From: a virus | Length of the DNA stretch: 64,000 bases | Virus record (IMG/VR): IMGVR_UViG_3300034524_000181 | Span: 23,060 to 87,059 of that record | Direction: 5' to 3' (one strand) | Part shown: positions 17,656 to 26,621 of the stretch, piece by piece | How positions within the stretch are numbered: position 1 is the stretch's first letter | Layout: the number at the start of each line of letters is the position of its first letter | The notes under the pieces: generated by a model | The model's input: the letters and a program-made list of their open reading frames with translations, nothing else | Databases searched by the model: none | What the model was told of the DNA's origin: nothing | Position numbers and translations under genes: made by a program

Positions 17656-19221
17656 CTAATTCACCAACCTTTCCTTCAATGTGATTCCGCATTTTAATTC
17701 AAATCCAACTATCTCTCGTGAATAAACAATAATCTTCTCTGCGTAATTTTCAAACAGCTCATCCTCATAGGTTTTGAGCATTTTGGACTTAGTGGTAAAC
17801 TTAAGCAGACGGTCAACCTCGTCTACTTTTGCAAAATTGCCATTGATGGAACGAGTAAGTTGATCCTTTTCAGCAAGAAGTCTTTCTCTTTCTGCTTCCA
17901 GTGAAATCTTTTCTTTATTAAACAGAGCAGGTTCCAGATATCCTTTGGCCAGTAAACCTGTCAGCATCTGGCTCTGCTCCATGTTGTTTTCAATCTTAGT
18001 TTCCAACTCTTCAATTCTGAGAAAACTCGCTGCACTATTCTGGTTACGTAACCCATCCAAAAGTGGTTTTAATATGAACTTCTGACCGAAAATGAGTTTA
18101 TTCATCATCGTAACAAATGCCGTCTTTATATCATCATCTCGAATGAACTGCATAGAACATTCCGTTATCTGGCTTATATGCTTGCTACAGCACCAAGCAA
18201 TGTATTTTCTTGTTCCAGACGAATGAATCCGTCTTTTAAAGGTACTGCCACATTCCGAGCAGATAATTTTGCTGGAGAAAGAATATCGGTTTTGATATTT
18301 GTTATTGCGCTTTTCGATGCCTTTTTCCTTTGCTCTCTGAGTGAGAATGGCATCCACAGCTTCAAAATCTTCATGGCTGATAATTGCCTCATGGTGGTTT
18401 TCTACTAGATACATATTTTTCTCACCATAATTGGTGTGCCTGTTAAAATGGCGGTCAGTATAGGTCTTTTGCAAAATAACATCGCCAGTATATTTTTCAT
18501 TGGTCAGAATCCCTCGAATGGTAGTAGCCGTCCAACGACCACCTCTTTTTGATGGAATACCCTTTTGATTAAGATCATCTGCAATTTTCTGTGTACCTTT
18601 TCCCGATAATACCTCTGCAAAAATATACTTCACAACTTCAGCCTGCTTAGGGTTTATCACCATTTGACCATCAATGTTGTCATAACCATATGGTGGATAT
18701 GAAATCTTAAAAGTTCCGTTCTGAAATCGTCTTTGAATTGCCCACTTAGTATTTTCCGAAATGGAAATGGACTCACTTTCTGCAAGCCCACTTAATATAG
18801 AAAGCATCAACTCACTTTCCATTGATTGGGTATTGATATTCTCTTTCTCAAAATAGATGTAAATACCCAGGTCCAACAGTTTACGAACCATCTCCAAACA
18901 ATCCGTAGTGTTTCTCGCAAACCTACTAATGGACTTTGTAATAATTAAGTCAATCTTCTTATTTTCACAATCTGACAGCATTCTGAGAAGTTCCGTTCGG
19001 TTTTCTTTTTTGGTGCCACTAATTCCCTCATCATAATACAAGCCAACATACTCCCATTCTGGGTTTGCCTTTATGTAAGTCTCATAATGGGATTTTTGTG
19101 CTTCTAGGCTCACTAACTGTTCATCACTGTCCGTAGAAACACGACAGTATGCGGCCACTCGTAGTTTAGGTTTGATAATCGATGCAACCTTATTTCCTTC
19201 TATTTTCGTTATCTTTTTCAT
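17656..19221 (-). CDS. Large serine recombinase (site-specific integrase)
   Basis: 521 residues from the ATG at 19221, chosen because AAGGAGG (19235-19229) lies seven bases upstream; a longer frame to 19248 lacks an RBS. Contains the catalytic [11 protein letters not shown] (about 25-35), [15 protein letters not shown], a recombinase domain with SYPPYGYDN and ILTNEKYTGDVILQKTYT, a zinc ribbon (CSECGSTFKRR...C...C) and a long C-terminal coiled coil. Paralogous to the recombinase at 15667-17238. The pair probably acts together in integration or excision of prophage 2. Confidence 0.9.
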   Translation of the reverse strand: MKKITKIEGNKVASIIKPKLRVAAYCRVSTDSDEQLVSLEAQKSHYETYIKANPEWEYVGLYYDEGISGTKKENRTELLRMLSDCENKKIDLIITKSISRFARNTTDCLEMVRKLLDLGIYIYFEKENINTQSMESELMLSILSGLAESESISISENTKWAIQRRFQNGTFKISYPPYGYDNIDGQMVINPKQAEVVKYIFAEVLSGKGTQKIADDLNQKGIPSKRGGRWTATTIRGILTNEKYTGDVILQKTYTDRHFNRHTNYGEKNMYLVENHHEAIISHEDFEAVDAILTQRAKEKGIEKRNNKYQNRYSFSSKIICSECGSTFKRRIHSSGTRKYIAWCCSKHISQITECSMQFIRDDDIKTAFVTMMNKLIFGQKFILKPLLDGLRNQNSAASFLRIEELETKIENNMEQSQMLTGLLAKGYLEPALFNKEKISLEAERERLLAEKDQLTRSINGNFAKVDEVDRLLKFTTKSKMLKTYEDELFENYAEKIIVYSREIVGFELKCGITLKERLVN

Positions 19222-19273
19222 CGCCTCACCTCCTTCTTGGTAGGTCACATATTACCTCTGAACGCCCAGTATA

Positions 19274-19504
19274 TCAAGGAATATCGGGCATTATCTGTGC
19301 TAACATAGGTGAGAAAGTTTCGCGGTTTAATAGCATAATTTTGTTGAACTCTTCCTTTGAAATAAGACCCTTATCAAGCATTTGATGTAATAGCTTTTCC
19401 GCCCTATAATAATCAAATTCTCTTTGAAGAGCCTCGGCACTTAGATATTTCCTTTTTGGATTTAATAGTAGATCCTGTTTATCTGTAATTTTAGTAATCT
19501 GCAT
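19274..19504 (-). CDS. SHOCT-like small protein
   Basis: 76 residues starting at ATG 19504, with GGAGG (19517-19513) eight bases upstream. Short helical protein: KYLSAEALQREFDYYRAEKL then LLHQMLDKGLISKEEFNKIM, the second half matching the SHOCT pattern (helix, Lys-Gly-Leu-Ile, helix). Such proteins commonly precede serine recombinase genes in clostridial prophages; they may regulate integration, but the function is not established. Its start codon lies inside a 10-bp perfect inverted repeat (see leader feature), suggesting translational control. Confidence 0.7.
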   Translation of the reverse strand: MQITKITDKQDLLLNPKRKYLSAEALQREFDYYRAEKLLHQMLDKGLISKEEFNKIMLLNRETFSPMLAQIMPDIP

Positions 19505-19576
19505 ATAGGTAACCTCCATTTCTACAGGTAGACCCCTGCACCTATATGCAAAAAAATTCGGTGATTCGAACCCCTA
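19501..19576 (-). promoter_or_regulatory. Two-hairpin leader element, copy a (upstream of the SHOCT-like gene)
   Basis: On the minus strand GGGGTTCG pairs with CGAATTTT through G-T wobbles ahead of a T-tract, followed by a second hairpin whose arms GCATATAGGT (19549-19540) and ACCTATATGC (19510-19501) are perfectly complementary. The second arm includes the start codon of the following gene, and the SD lies in the loop. Related elements precede the genes at 52226 and 57381. Confidence 0.6.
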
Positions 19577-19618
19577 AAAAAGCAAAAGACCCGAAGAGCT
19601 GTTACACTCCTCGGGTCA
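19575..19618 (-). terminator. Terminator downstream of SHOCT leader / upstream genes
   Basis: On the minus strand GACCCGAGGAG and CTCTTCGGGTC form a stem followed by TTTTGCTTTTTT, just after the amidase gene. It ends the late lysis transcript before the integration genes. Confidence 0.75.
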
Positions 19619-19635
19619 TTAAAATTAGCTGTTCG

Positions 19636-20337
19636 TTAACCATACTTAATAAAGGCATCGGTAAAGCCAGCTTTCTTAGCTTTGGCAAGTTGCGCTTCCG
19701 CATTGGCTTTTACAGAATAGGCACCGATTTGAACACGATAATATTTCTTTCTCTCCTGTTCTGCAGGCTTCTCTCCTTCACTTAATAGCTTTTTCACATC
19801 CGCTCTGAAGGTATCCATGCTTTTTCCATGCTTTGGAAACCAGTTTCTCGGATCTCCATGATTACTTGCGATTCCTTTTTGATATCCTTCATAGTGGCCA
19901 ATAACATCTTTTTCGGTCAAGTTATAGAGCTTGCAAAGATACACACACAGTTCTACCGCTTCCTTATAAACTGCATTAAAATACGAGGCATCGGTCAAAC
20001 CGTCCTCGCAGATTTCAAAACCAATATGAGTATCATTTGCCTTTCCACCTGTATGCCATCCACGATGGTCCCATGGCAGAGTTTGATAAGTGGCAATTGA
20101 ACCATTCTTAAGCTTTCCAATGAAAGCATGGACGCAAACCTGTCTTCCGTCAGGTCTATCCTGATTCCAGTGATTATTGTACTGATTTACACCTAATAGA
20201 CCATCATCCGGTCCAACGTATCTACGAAGATAAGGATTGTTGGCACCGGTGCTATGAACCATGATACCTTTCGGTGTAATCTTTTTTCCTGCCTTATAAC
20301 ATGCATTTTCAGTCAGAATAAGTTTTCTTAGATTCAT
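19636..20337 (-). CDS. Phage endolysin: N-acetylmuramoyl-L-alanine amidase with SPOR-like domain
   Basis: 233 residues. An amidase_2/PGRP-type catalytic domain covers about 20-175: zinc ligand context MVHSTG near residue 27, HRGWHTGG near 90, IGFEICED and DVIGHYEG, and NHGDPRNWFP near 160-170. The C-terminus (YYRVQIGAYSVKANAEAQLA) is a SPOR-type peptidoglycan-binding repeat. It cleaves the amide between muramic acid and the stem peptide to release virions. There is no signal peptide, so export depends on the holin gene immediately upstream, which overlaps it by four bases. Confidence 0.9.
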   Translation of the reverse strand: MNLRKLILTENACYKAGKKITPKGIMVHSTGANNPYLRRYVGPDDGLLGVNQYNNHWNQDRPDGRQVCVHAFIGKLKNGSIATYQTLPWDHRGWHTGGKANDTHIGFEICEDGLTDASYFNAVYKEAVELCVYLCKLYNLTEKDVIGHYEGYQKGIASNHGDPRNWFPKHGKSMDTFRADVKKLLSEGEKPAEQERKKYYRVQIGAYSVKANAEAQLAKAKKAGFTDAFIKYG

Positions 20338-20744
20338 TGTTCCTTACCTCCTTTATTATGCAACTGAACAAGAATATCTTTTAATTTTTCTGGTATTGGT
20401 AGTCCTAATCGACCAGCATTTTCTAGCATAGATACACCTTCATTGGAGCAATAGAAAAAGATGATAGCAGTCCGAAGCACGCTCCCATCTCCAATCAGAT
20501 TTGTATCAATCAAATGTCCAACTCCAACTAGAATAAAAATAAGTACTTTTTTGAATATGCCCTTAAACCCTATTTCACTTGATAGTTTCTTTTCAACAAT
20601 GGCACACATGACACCGGTGATATAATCAGCCACCATTAATGCCACTAATGCATATAAAAATCCATCAAAACCTCCTAAAAACCATCCTAAAAGTCCACCA
20701 AGTACAGTAAACGCAGTTTGTATCCAACTCCAAATTTCCTTCAT
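20334..20744 (-). CDS. Phage holin (toxin secretion/lysis family)
   Basis: 136 residues from ATG 20744, which has AAGGAGG eight bases upstream; a longer frame begins inside the SD. Three or four hydrophobic segments: GGLLGWFLGGFDGFLYAL, ALMVADYITGVMCAI, FKKVLIFILVGVGHLID, and AIIFFYCSNEGVSML. ADYITGV and SNEGVSMLEN are hallmarks of the phage_holin_4 family. It forms the membrane lesion that lets the amidase reach the wall. Overlaps the amidase start (ATGA-type), as is typical of lysis cassettes. Confidence 0.9.
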   Translation of the reverse strand: MKEIWSWIQTAFTVLGGLLGWFLGGFDGFLYALVALMVADYITGVMCAIVEKKLSSEIGFKGIFKKVLIFILVGVGHLIDTNLIGDGSVLRTAIIFFYCSNEGVSMLENAGRLGLPIPEKLKDILVQLHNKGGKEQ

Positions 20745-20825
20745 TATTTTTACCTCCTTCATGATTGGTGCATATATAAAAAGAGTGTCTGCATTATCGC
20801 AAACACTCTTGGTTCAGTGTGTTAA

Positions 20826-23297
20826 TTATATTTGTTTAGGTAAGGCTTCCCATAACCTCATATCCTCCTGTCCCAGAGACCATATCGCAATCCCCCTAAG
20901 CTTCCATCGATACGCTGCCTCATTTGCCCAATAGACTAGGCTATCCACGTCTTGGTAGTAAAGAATTGAGAAGCCATCAGCATCCCCGAGAAATAGGCGT
21001 GAAATCCATACATTAATGTCCTTAGGCACAATCTTTACTGAATAGTCATTTCCACAGACCAATGATAAAAGCTCTGAGTGAAAAAAATCATAATCCATGG
21101 AAATATCCTGACTTCTTGTTGAAGCTTCCTCCACATCACTGTTAACTGTAAAAACCTGAAACTCACTATCCCATGTAACACCAGTTCTTTCTAGTCTCCC
21201 ATACTCCGTTCTAGTTCCATCTGGGAAGATTACATCAAATCTTTCATAAGGTTCATAAGTCCAGGCATCTCCTAATCTTATTAATTCACATAGAATACGT
21301 CCATCCGATTGAATTCCGGCATAACCACCTGAATAACCATCAAGCGACGCTGTGAATCGCAAAATACTACTTGCTCCAGAATAAACCCTTACAGAATTAC
21401 TACGTATCCTCATTTCAATGGTGTACATTCTTGGATTTGAGCGAAGATCTGATGATGGAGTTTTAGAAATTTCGGTTGCATAGCTTCCGATTAGAGTAGA
21501 ACCATTATATAGTTCAATACGCTGTGAATTAATATTTAAACAGCAAAAGAGTTCTCCACAAAAAATGCCAGCTCGACCACTTCCATCTGAAGGAAAAGCT
21601 AATCTCGCTCTTAAATGAACATCTGAGAAACCATTATATTTCCACGCCAACCTCCCATGTCCATCAAGCTGTGAATAAGGGCGAGTAGCTGGATCATTCT
21701 TGTTCTGCCACACCTCCCACTCTCCGCTTAATGTTGTCCAATAGCTGGATGGAAGCGGATTTTCATCTCGAAAGTCCTCATACCAAATTAGTGCTGAATC
21801 AGGCTTTCTACGAAGTACTTCCGTTGTCAATTTAAATCCCCGATCGGGCTGAACCATTAAACCGTTCACATCTTTAAACTGGCGAGGGGATAACATGAAG
21901 TCAGCCTCTCCAGCAGAAGGCTCTTCACTAAAGCTTGAACATACCCGAAATCCATAGAACTGTACTCCTGTTACTGAGGGACTAACTGTGACAGTATGAG
22001 TTCCAGCTGAAAGATATACACTCGAAGCCAAAGAGCTCCAGCAAGTTGTTCTCCAATATGGCCACCATAACCTACTCTCACTAAATACCTTATTTATTCC
22101 GTCAAGCGAAACATGGATAGTATTCTTGTCCCAAAAAGGAAAAGAAAAGCGAATAGCTACATCATAAAAACCAGCAGATTCTATTTCAAATTCGTAGGTG
22201 GCTTCACCTTCATCTCCAAGTGTAATAAATTGAGATGAAACTGATACATTACCAAAATAATTATCAGGTGTTCCACCACTACGGTCTATAAAGATTGTGC
22301 CAAATTCAGTTTTTTGTTGCTTACTATAGGCGGTCAAATATCTGCGACGACTATAGGATTCCTCAAGTAATGGGTATGTTCTTGAAACAGCATCCCAGCC
22401 TTCCATGTAGTCATACACATGTGGTAACGCCCAAGGAACCTTATCATAATCATCCCAATACGCAATGATTGGAATCATTGGTTGAGGTGGCCCGTCATCA
22501 GTAAAGTTATATCCTCCTGTCATCCAAAGCTTTGCTGCATAATAAGTGTTTGAAATCCCACGATATGTTATTCCAAGGTTCTCTGGTGTATCATGTATCC
22601 TCCAGTTCCAGCCATAGGCGGGCAATCCCAAAAATATTTTTTCAGGATTCATAACCCGAACAGCATAATCATAAATACCTTCCAACCAATCCCTCGGAGA
22701 AACCGGTCCCGGAGCAGAACCAGCCCATGCCATGCCATAACTCATAATCGCTGCCGTATCACAGTACGGATTTAAGTCTTCATAGACACACCAATTTTCG
22801 CCACCAACCGAGCCTTGTACTCCCGTCATTCCTGGTAAACAAATATTAACGAGTTTAGAAGAATCATAGGCTTTGACAGTATTATATATGTCACGAAATA
22901 GGGCATTGGCAGCATCCTTGTTCTCGTAGCCACCTCCACGTTCCAAGTCTATATCAACCCCTGCACACCATGGATACTTTTCCATAATGCGAATGATCTC
23001 AGTAAGAAATTTATCCTTCGCACCACTGGTATTATTTCTAAGGGCAGTAAAAATAGAAGCTGTACCATGATTCATAATAGTCAGTAGCCATTTGATATGA
23101 GGCCAACGGTTAATATAGGTAAGCATACTGGATATGCTTGTTCCTGTTTCTGTTATTGTCCCGGTGATATCCACTTCAAAAGTAAAAATACCCACCGTAT
23201 CAATTCGATCACCATAGTCTCGTAATGCTTGATACATGCGGGTATTCCCCATGAAACTCCAGACCATACAACGCTTACCTTTTAAATAGTCAATCAA
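20826..23297 (-). CDS. Tail-associated GH18-type glycoside hydrolase with inserted binding domains
   Basis: 823 residues. The N-terminal third is a GH18 (chitinase-like) barrel with the catalytic AGVDIDLERGG (Glu119). The final strand region of such barrels (LRGIAIWSLGQED) sits at the extreme C-terminus, so about 450 residues are inserted in or appended to the barrel: a CBM6-like beta domain (about 370-480) and a concanavalin/LamG-like domain (about 515-690). It probably degrades cell-wall glycan during adsorption or binds surface polysaccharide. Overlaps the preceding tail gene by four bases. A host surface enzyme is less likely given its place between tail and holin genes. Confidence 0.75.
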   Translation of the reverse strand: MIDYLKGKRCMVWSFMGNTRMYQALRDYGDRIDTVGIFTFEVDITGTITETGTSISSMLTYINRWPHIKWLLTIMNHGTASIFTALRNNTSGAKDKFLTEIIRIMEKYPWCAGVDIDLERGGGYENKDAANALFRDIYNTVKAYDSSKLVNICLPGMTGVQGSVGGENWCVYEDLNPYCDTAAIMSYGMAWAGSAPGPVSPRDWLEGIYDYAVRVMNPEKIFLGLPAYGWNWRIHDTPENLGITYRGISNTYYAAKLWMTGGYNFTDDGPPQPMIPIIAYWDDYDKVPWALPHVYDYMEGWDAVSRTYPLLEESYSRRRYLTAYSKQQKTEFGTIFIDRSGGTPDNYFGNVSVSSQFITLGDEGEATYEFEIESAGFYDVAIRFSFPFWDKNTIHVSLDGINKVFSESRLWWPYWRTTCWSSLASSVYLSAGTHTVTVSPSVTGVQFYGFRVCSSFSEEPSAGEADFMLSPRQFKDVNGLMVQPDRGFKLTTEVLRRKPDSALIWYEDFRDENPLPSSYWTTLSGEWEVWQNKNDPATRPYSQLDGHGRLAWKYNGFSDVHLRARLAFPSDGSGRAGIFCGELFCCLNINSQRIELYNGSTLIGSYATEISKTPSSDLRSNPRMYTIEMRIRSNSVRVYSGASSILRFTASLDGYSGGYAGIQSDGRILCELIRLGDAWTYEPYERFDVIFPDGTRTEYGRLERTGVTWDSEFQVFTVNSDVEEASTRSQDISMDYDFFHSELLSLVCGNDYSVKIVPKDINVWISRLFLGDADGFSILYYQDVDSLVYWANEAAYRWKLRGIAIWSLGQEDMRLWEALPKQI

Positions 23298-23875
23298 AGG
23301 CGCTCACTTCCTTCCTGCATTTCTTGAAACTCAAATAATACCCGGGCTGATTTTCTGTCTTCTAGCTTTATCACATGTTTGCTATCACCGGATGCTGTAT
23401 ATTGAAAAAAACCTTCCTTATCAGTTGGGTTTCCGTTCTTTAAACACTGCCTAGTTGATGCTAGTAGCGAAAAGGTATCACCTGGACTAACTGCCTCATT
23501 AAATATCACCTTGTGCACCCCTGCTCCTTGAGACAATTGGATACTGCCTGCAGCCATATTTTGGTTTGGATAAATATGACAGTCAAGGCCAGCGGAAGTT
23601 GAACCCAGATTGAAGAGAATAATCGTCTCTCCGCTTCGAACTACTCCATTATAAAAGCGAACAGGAACAATTGTCTCATTCTCTCGATATTTTTGCAGCA
23701 TGCTCTCTGTGTTAGTTGTATAACCAGTAAGGTGATTTCCTTCCTGTGCTTGAATATCAGTAAAATATACCGTACCTGTACAATCTTCAAGAAGTAAATT
23801 CACTGTTACGCTTACTACTCGTTTATCCTCTTTACAATGAATCGTCTCGGTAAATCTGGTAAATGCAACTGACAT
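23294..23875 (-). CDS. Phage tail/baseplate-associated protein (193 aa)
   Basis: Beta-rich protein beginning MSVAFTRFTETIHCKEDKRV. Its segment CTGTVYFTDIQAQEGNHLTG closely parallels CTGEVFFTDMLLQGGSVATG of the 64-residue protein just upstream, indicating a duplicated module. It lies between the minor tail protein and the GH18 tail hydrolase, so it is probably part of the tail tip or a receptor-binding accessory. No catalytic motif is visible. Confidence 0.65.
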   Translation of the reverse strand: MSVAFTRFTETIHCKEDKRVVSVTVNLLLEDCTGTVYFTDIQAQEGNHLTGYTTNTESMLQKYRENETIVPVRFYNGVVRSGETIILFNLGSTSAGLDCHIYPNQNMAAGSIQLSQGAGVHKVIFNEAVSPGDTFSLLASTRQCLKNGNPTDKEGFFQYTASGDSKHVIKLEDRKSARVLFEFQEMQEGSERL

Positions 23876-23884
23876 TTACACCAC

Positions 23885-24079
23885 CTACCCATCCAGCGTC
23901 CATTGTATTTCTGACACATGACCAACCCAGCCCGTAGCAACAGAGCCACCTTGCAAAAGCATATCCGTAAAGAATACCTCACCAGTACAATCAGTAATGA
24001 AAAGACGGATGGTAAGCGACTTTATCTTGCCAAAACCTCTCGGTGTAATAGCATGAGCTGTCTGTGAAAAATAAGCCAT
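23885..24079 (-). CDS. Small tail-associated protein (64 aa)
   Basis: MAYFSQTAHAITPRGFGKIK opens it, followed by the module CTGEVFFTDMLLQGGSVATG shared with the next gene. Likely a short beta-structured tail-tip protein. An RBS (GGAGGTAGCGAT) precedes the ATG. The function is inferred only from location and the shared module. Confidence 0.6.
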   Translation of the reverse strand: MAYFSQTAHAITPRGFGKIKSLTIRLFITDCTGEVFFTDMLLQGGSVATGWVGHVSEIQWTLDG

Positions 24080-24094
24080 ATCGCTACCTCCTTC

Positions 24095-26617
24095 CTAATA
24101 GAGATCAATAAACCTAGTTTCTGTCGAACCGTCCTCATATTCAATGACAACTTCAATTCCAACTTTTCCGTTTGGCCCTTTCTGTAGATTTTCCGATGCA
24201 ATCTGCGCTGAAAATGTGTAACTCTTTCTACTAGCAGGATACACAGTCTGTGATAGACTTTTTGTCATTCCTAAAACTCCCTCAGCTTTAAAAGAAGCTG
24301 ATCCTGATACCCCATTATTAGGGTCCACTGTAAAACCTGAACTTAACCAATAGGTTAACCCGTCATCAGCTCGTGAATTTCTTAGATGATTAAAAGGAAC
24401 TAAGTCTTTTACTTCCTGACGGTCAAGAACATCAGCTGAAGATAAAATATCAGCAGCTTTATCCCAAACAGCAGATGAATCCCCCAGTTCTCTTAACGTT
24501 GTTGATAGCTCCAGCACTGTTTTCCATGGTTCTTGGAGATTATATTGTCTGCGTACCACACGAGTTTTGACAGATAAATTCAAATCTCTATCATCCACAG
24601 TTACTATATCACCTAGTTTCCATGCCTCATGCTCATATCCTGTCAACACTGATAAGTCCATTGCAGAGAGAACATATGAGATTCGTGGCTTCGCATACTG
24701 AGCTAAGCGCATATTAGCGAACTCAAGCAGCTGATAAGGGTTGCTGATTGATGAAGCATCCAGCGTTCCTACTCTAACTTCTGATGAATAGCTATAATCC
24801 TCAACATACTCTTTATTACCATTGATAGAAGCAAATGTTATACCATCTTTTCCATAAGCATAAAGGCGAGTGATTAGACTTCTAGTATCCACTACGCGCT
24901 GTATACTTTTCATGTTCTTTCTATAGCAAAATAATGCCCCACTATCAGTACCTCCAAATGTCAAGAGATGTACCAAACGATTGGCACTATCGAAAATCAA
25001 GTCGCCTCCATGAATATTCTGTATTGTTCGTAGGATAGCTAATGCATTCTTTTCTGTTGATTGCCATGTACGTTTAGTATTTACAGTTACGTTTCCTAAT
25101 GACCAGCCAGTATTAAGTAAGGCATAGCGCATAGGGACTTCTGGTGTCTCTGCAACAAATTCCATGGGTTCTTTTTCAGCACTAAAAGAAAGATCATAAA
25201 ATGCTGCTTCCGCATATACTTGAGTTACAACTCTTCCATCGGAGCTTTTCTCATCTGTTATAGTTCGAATACGATAAACATCATTAACAATCTGCACCTG
25301 TTTTTCATTGTCTAATGTCTCTCGCTTGGAATCATGAAATGGCAGTTTAAACTCCAGAATATCAGCGCCATTTACTTCACTTGTTACTACAATATCAAAG
25401 GCATTTTCTAACACTGCTTCCCAAGCCCCGTTAGTATCCAACACAACTGGTCTTGCAAATCCAAGTCTCTCATAAGGAGGTTTTGGTATATCATGTAGTT
25501 GTATTTCAAGAAGTTTAGGAGTTCTACTGGTGTCTTGAGTAGATAATGTAATTCGATAACGAATATATTCTCTGTTTGGAGATTGTAATTCCCCACTTGT
25601 TCCAATAGCCTGCCATTCAGTCCAACTAGACAAATCATCTGATGTAGAAGTTTCAACTAAGCTTATCGATGTTATACCTGCAATGTATTCACTTGTAACT
25701 GATACTCTACCCGTTCCAGAAAGCCCACAGGCAGCTGCTATCGAATAAAACTGGCCACTTTGTGCATAGACTCCGCTTGTTGCTTTTAGTATGACAGAAC
25801 CAGGGTCCACAAGAGCATCAACATCAGCAGTGCTGTCTCCACCGTTTGCCAAAATTGAAGATTTAAAATAGAAAATAAGATCCTCCATGGTAAGCGAAGA
25901 ATCTTTTTCATAGAACCAGTCATCAAATCCTCCTGCGTAATAATAGGTATTTGCATGCATCCCCATCACAATGTCCGCAACACAGGATTGATTTAAGTCT
26001 CCCGTGAATGTTCGAACTGGAGATTGCCAGACAGCCCCATCACTTCGATCGCAAAGTAAGTTCTGTACCCTTTTGCTGTTTACCTCAATGATTGATGCAA
26101 TAAAGTACCACCCGTTATTCTTTAGGGGAATAGTAGGTGTTTCTGTCTGGTCATATATCAGGGAGCCGGAAGAATTATACAGCATTAATCGCAACCTTCC
26201 CTGAAATAAAGAAACATAAAAAATTGGTTGGCCAGGGCCTTGTCTAGTATTGAAAATCGGGATATACGTCTGCCCCACAGAATAAGTAGTTGGGTTTATC
26301 CATCCACCAACAACAATCTTTTCACCTAAATCACTAAAAAAGCTACCATCATTGGTAGCCACTAAATGCGTCTTTTCACTTGTTGGATTAATGATATTCT
26401 GCCTAAAATATCTTCCTAATCTACCAGATGATAAGTTGGCTGATGTGCCTGACCATCCGGATACAAAGAAGTTTCTGTTATGACCAGAATCATCTGCAAG
26501 CATGTTATTGCTATCTGGTGTAGCTTCATTAAATCGCCAAAGAGCAACTGTCTTCTCGCTTACAGGAAACTCACCTGTAAAATCTGTCTGTGATGTTAAG
26601 ATTGATTTAATTGCCAC
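24095..26617 (-). CDS. Minor tail / tail-spike protein with N-terminal LamG-like domain
   Basis: 840 residues. Residues about 20-230 form a concanavalin/LamG-like beta-sandwich (VGGWINPTTYSVGQTYIPIF, FTGDLNQSCVADIVMG). The middle, from about 385, resembles the siphovirus Gp37/prophage tail domain (VNGADILEFKLPFHDSKRET, RIRTITDEKSSDGRVVTQVYAEAAF) that forms the tail tip. The C-terminus (SYTFSAQIASENLQ) is another carbohydrate-binding-like sandwich. It follows Dit directly, the normal position for the tail-associated adsorption protein. Confidence 0.8.
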   Translation of the reverse strand: MAIKSILTSQTDFTGEFPVSEKTVALWRFNEATPDSNNMLADDSGHNRNFFVSGWSGTSANLSSGRLGRYFRQNIINPTSEKTHLVATNDGSFFSDLGEKIVVGGWINPTTYSVGQTYIPIFNTRQGPGQPIFYVSLFQGRLRLMLYNSSGSLIYDQTETPTIPLKNNGWYFIASIIEVNSKRVQNLLCDRSDGAVWQSPVRTFTGDLNQSCVADIVMGMHANTYYYAGGFDDWFYEKDSSLTMEDLIFYFKSSILANGGDSTADVDALVDPGSVILKATSGVYAQSGQFYSIAAACGLSGTGRVSVTSEYIAGITSISLVETSTSDDLSSWTEWQAIGTSGELQSPNREYIRYRITLSTQDTSRTPKLLEIQLHDIPKPPYERLGFARPVVLDTNGAWEAVLENAFDIVVTSEVNGADILEFKLPFHDSKRETLDNEKQVQIVNDVYRIRTITDEKSSDGRVVTQVYAEAAFYDLSFSAEKEPMEFVAETPEVPMRYALLNTGWSLGNVTVNTKRTWQSTEKNALAILRTIQNIHGGDLIFDSANRLVHLLTFGGTDSGALFCYRKNMKSIQRVVDTRSLITRLYAYGKDGITFASINGNKEYVEDYSYSSEVRVGTLDASSISNPYQLLEFANMRLAQYAKPRISYVLSAMDLSVLTGYEHEAWKLGDIVTVDDRDLNLSVKTRVVRRQYNLQEPWKTVLELSTTLRELGDSSAVWDKAADILSSADVLDRQEVKDLVPFNHLRNSRADDGLTYWLSSGFTVDPNNGVSGSASFKAEGVLGMTKSLSQTVYPASRKSYTFSAQIASENLQKGPNGKVGIEVVIEYEDGSTETRFIDLY

Positions 26618-26621
26618 AAGC

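Noticed and set aside
19560-19576. tRNA T-arm-like GGGGTTCGAATCACC, similar sequences at 52300 and 57445
   Set aside because: No acceptor stem, D-arm or anticodon arm can be folded around any of the three. They fit the shared hairpin leader element instead.
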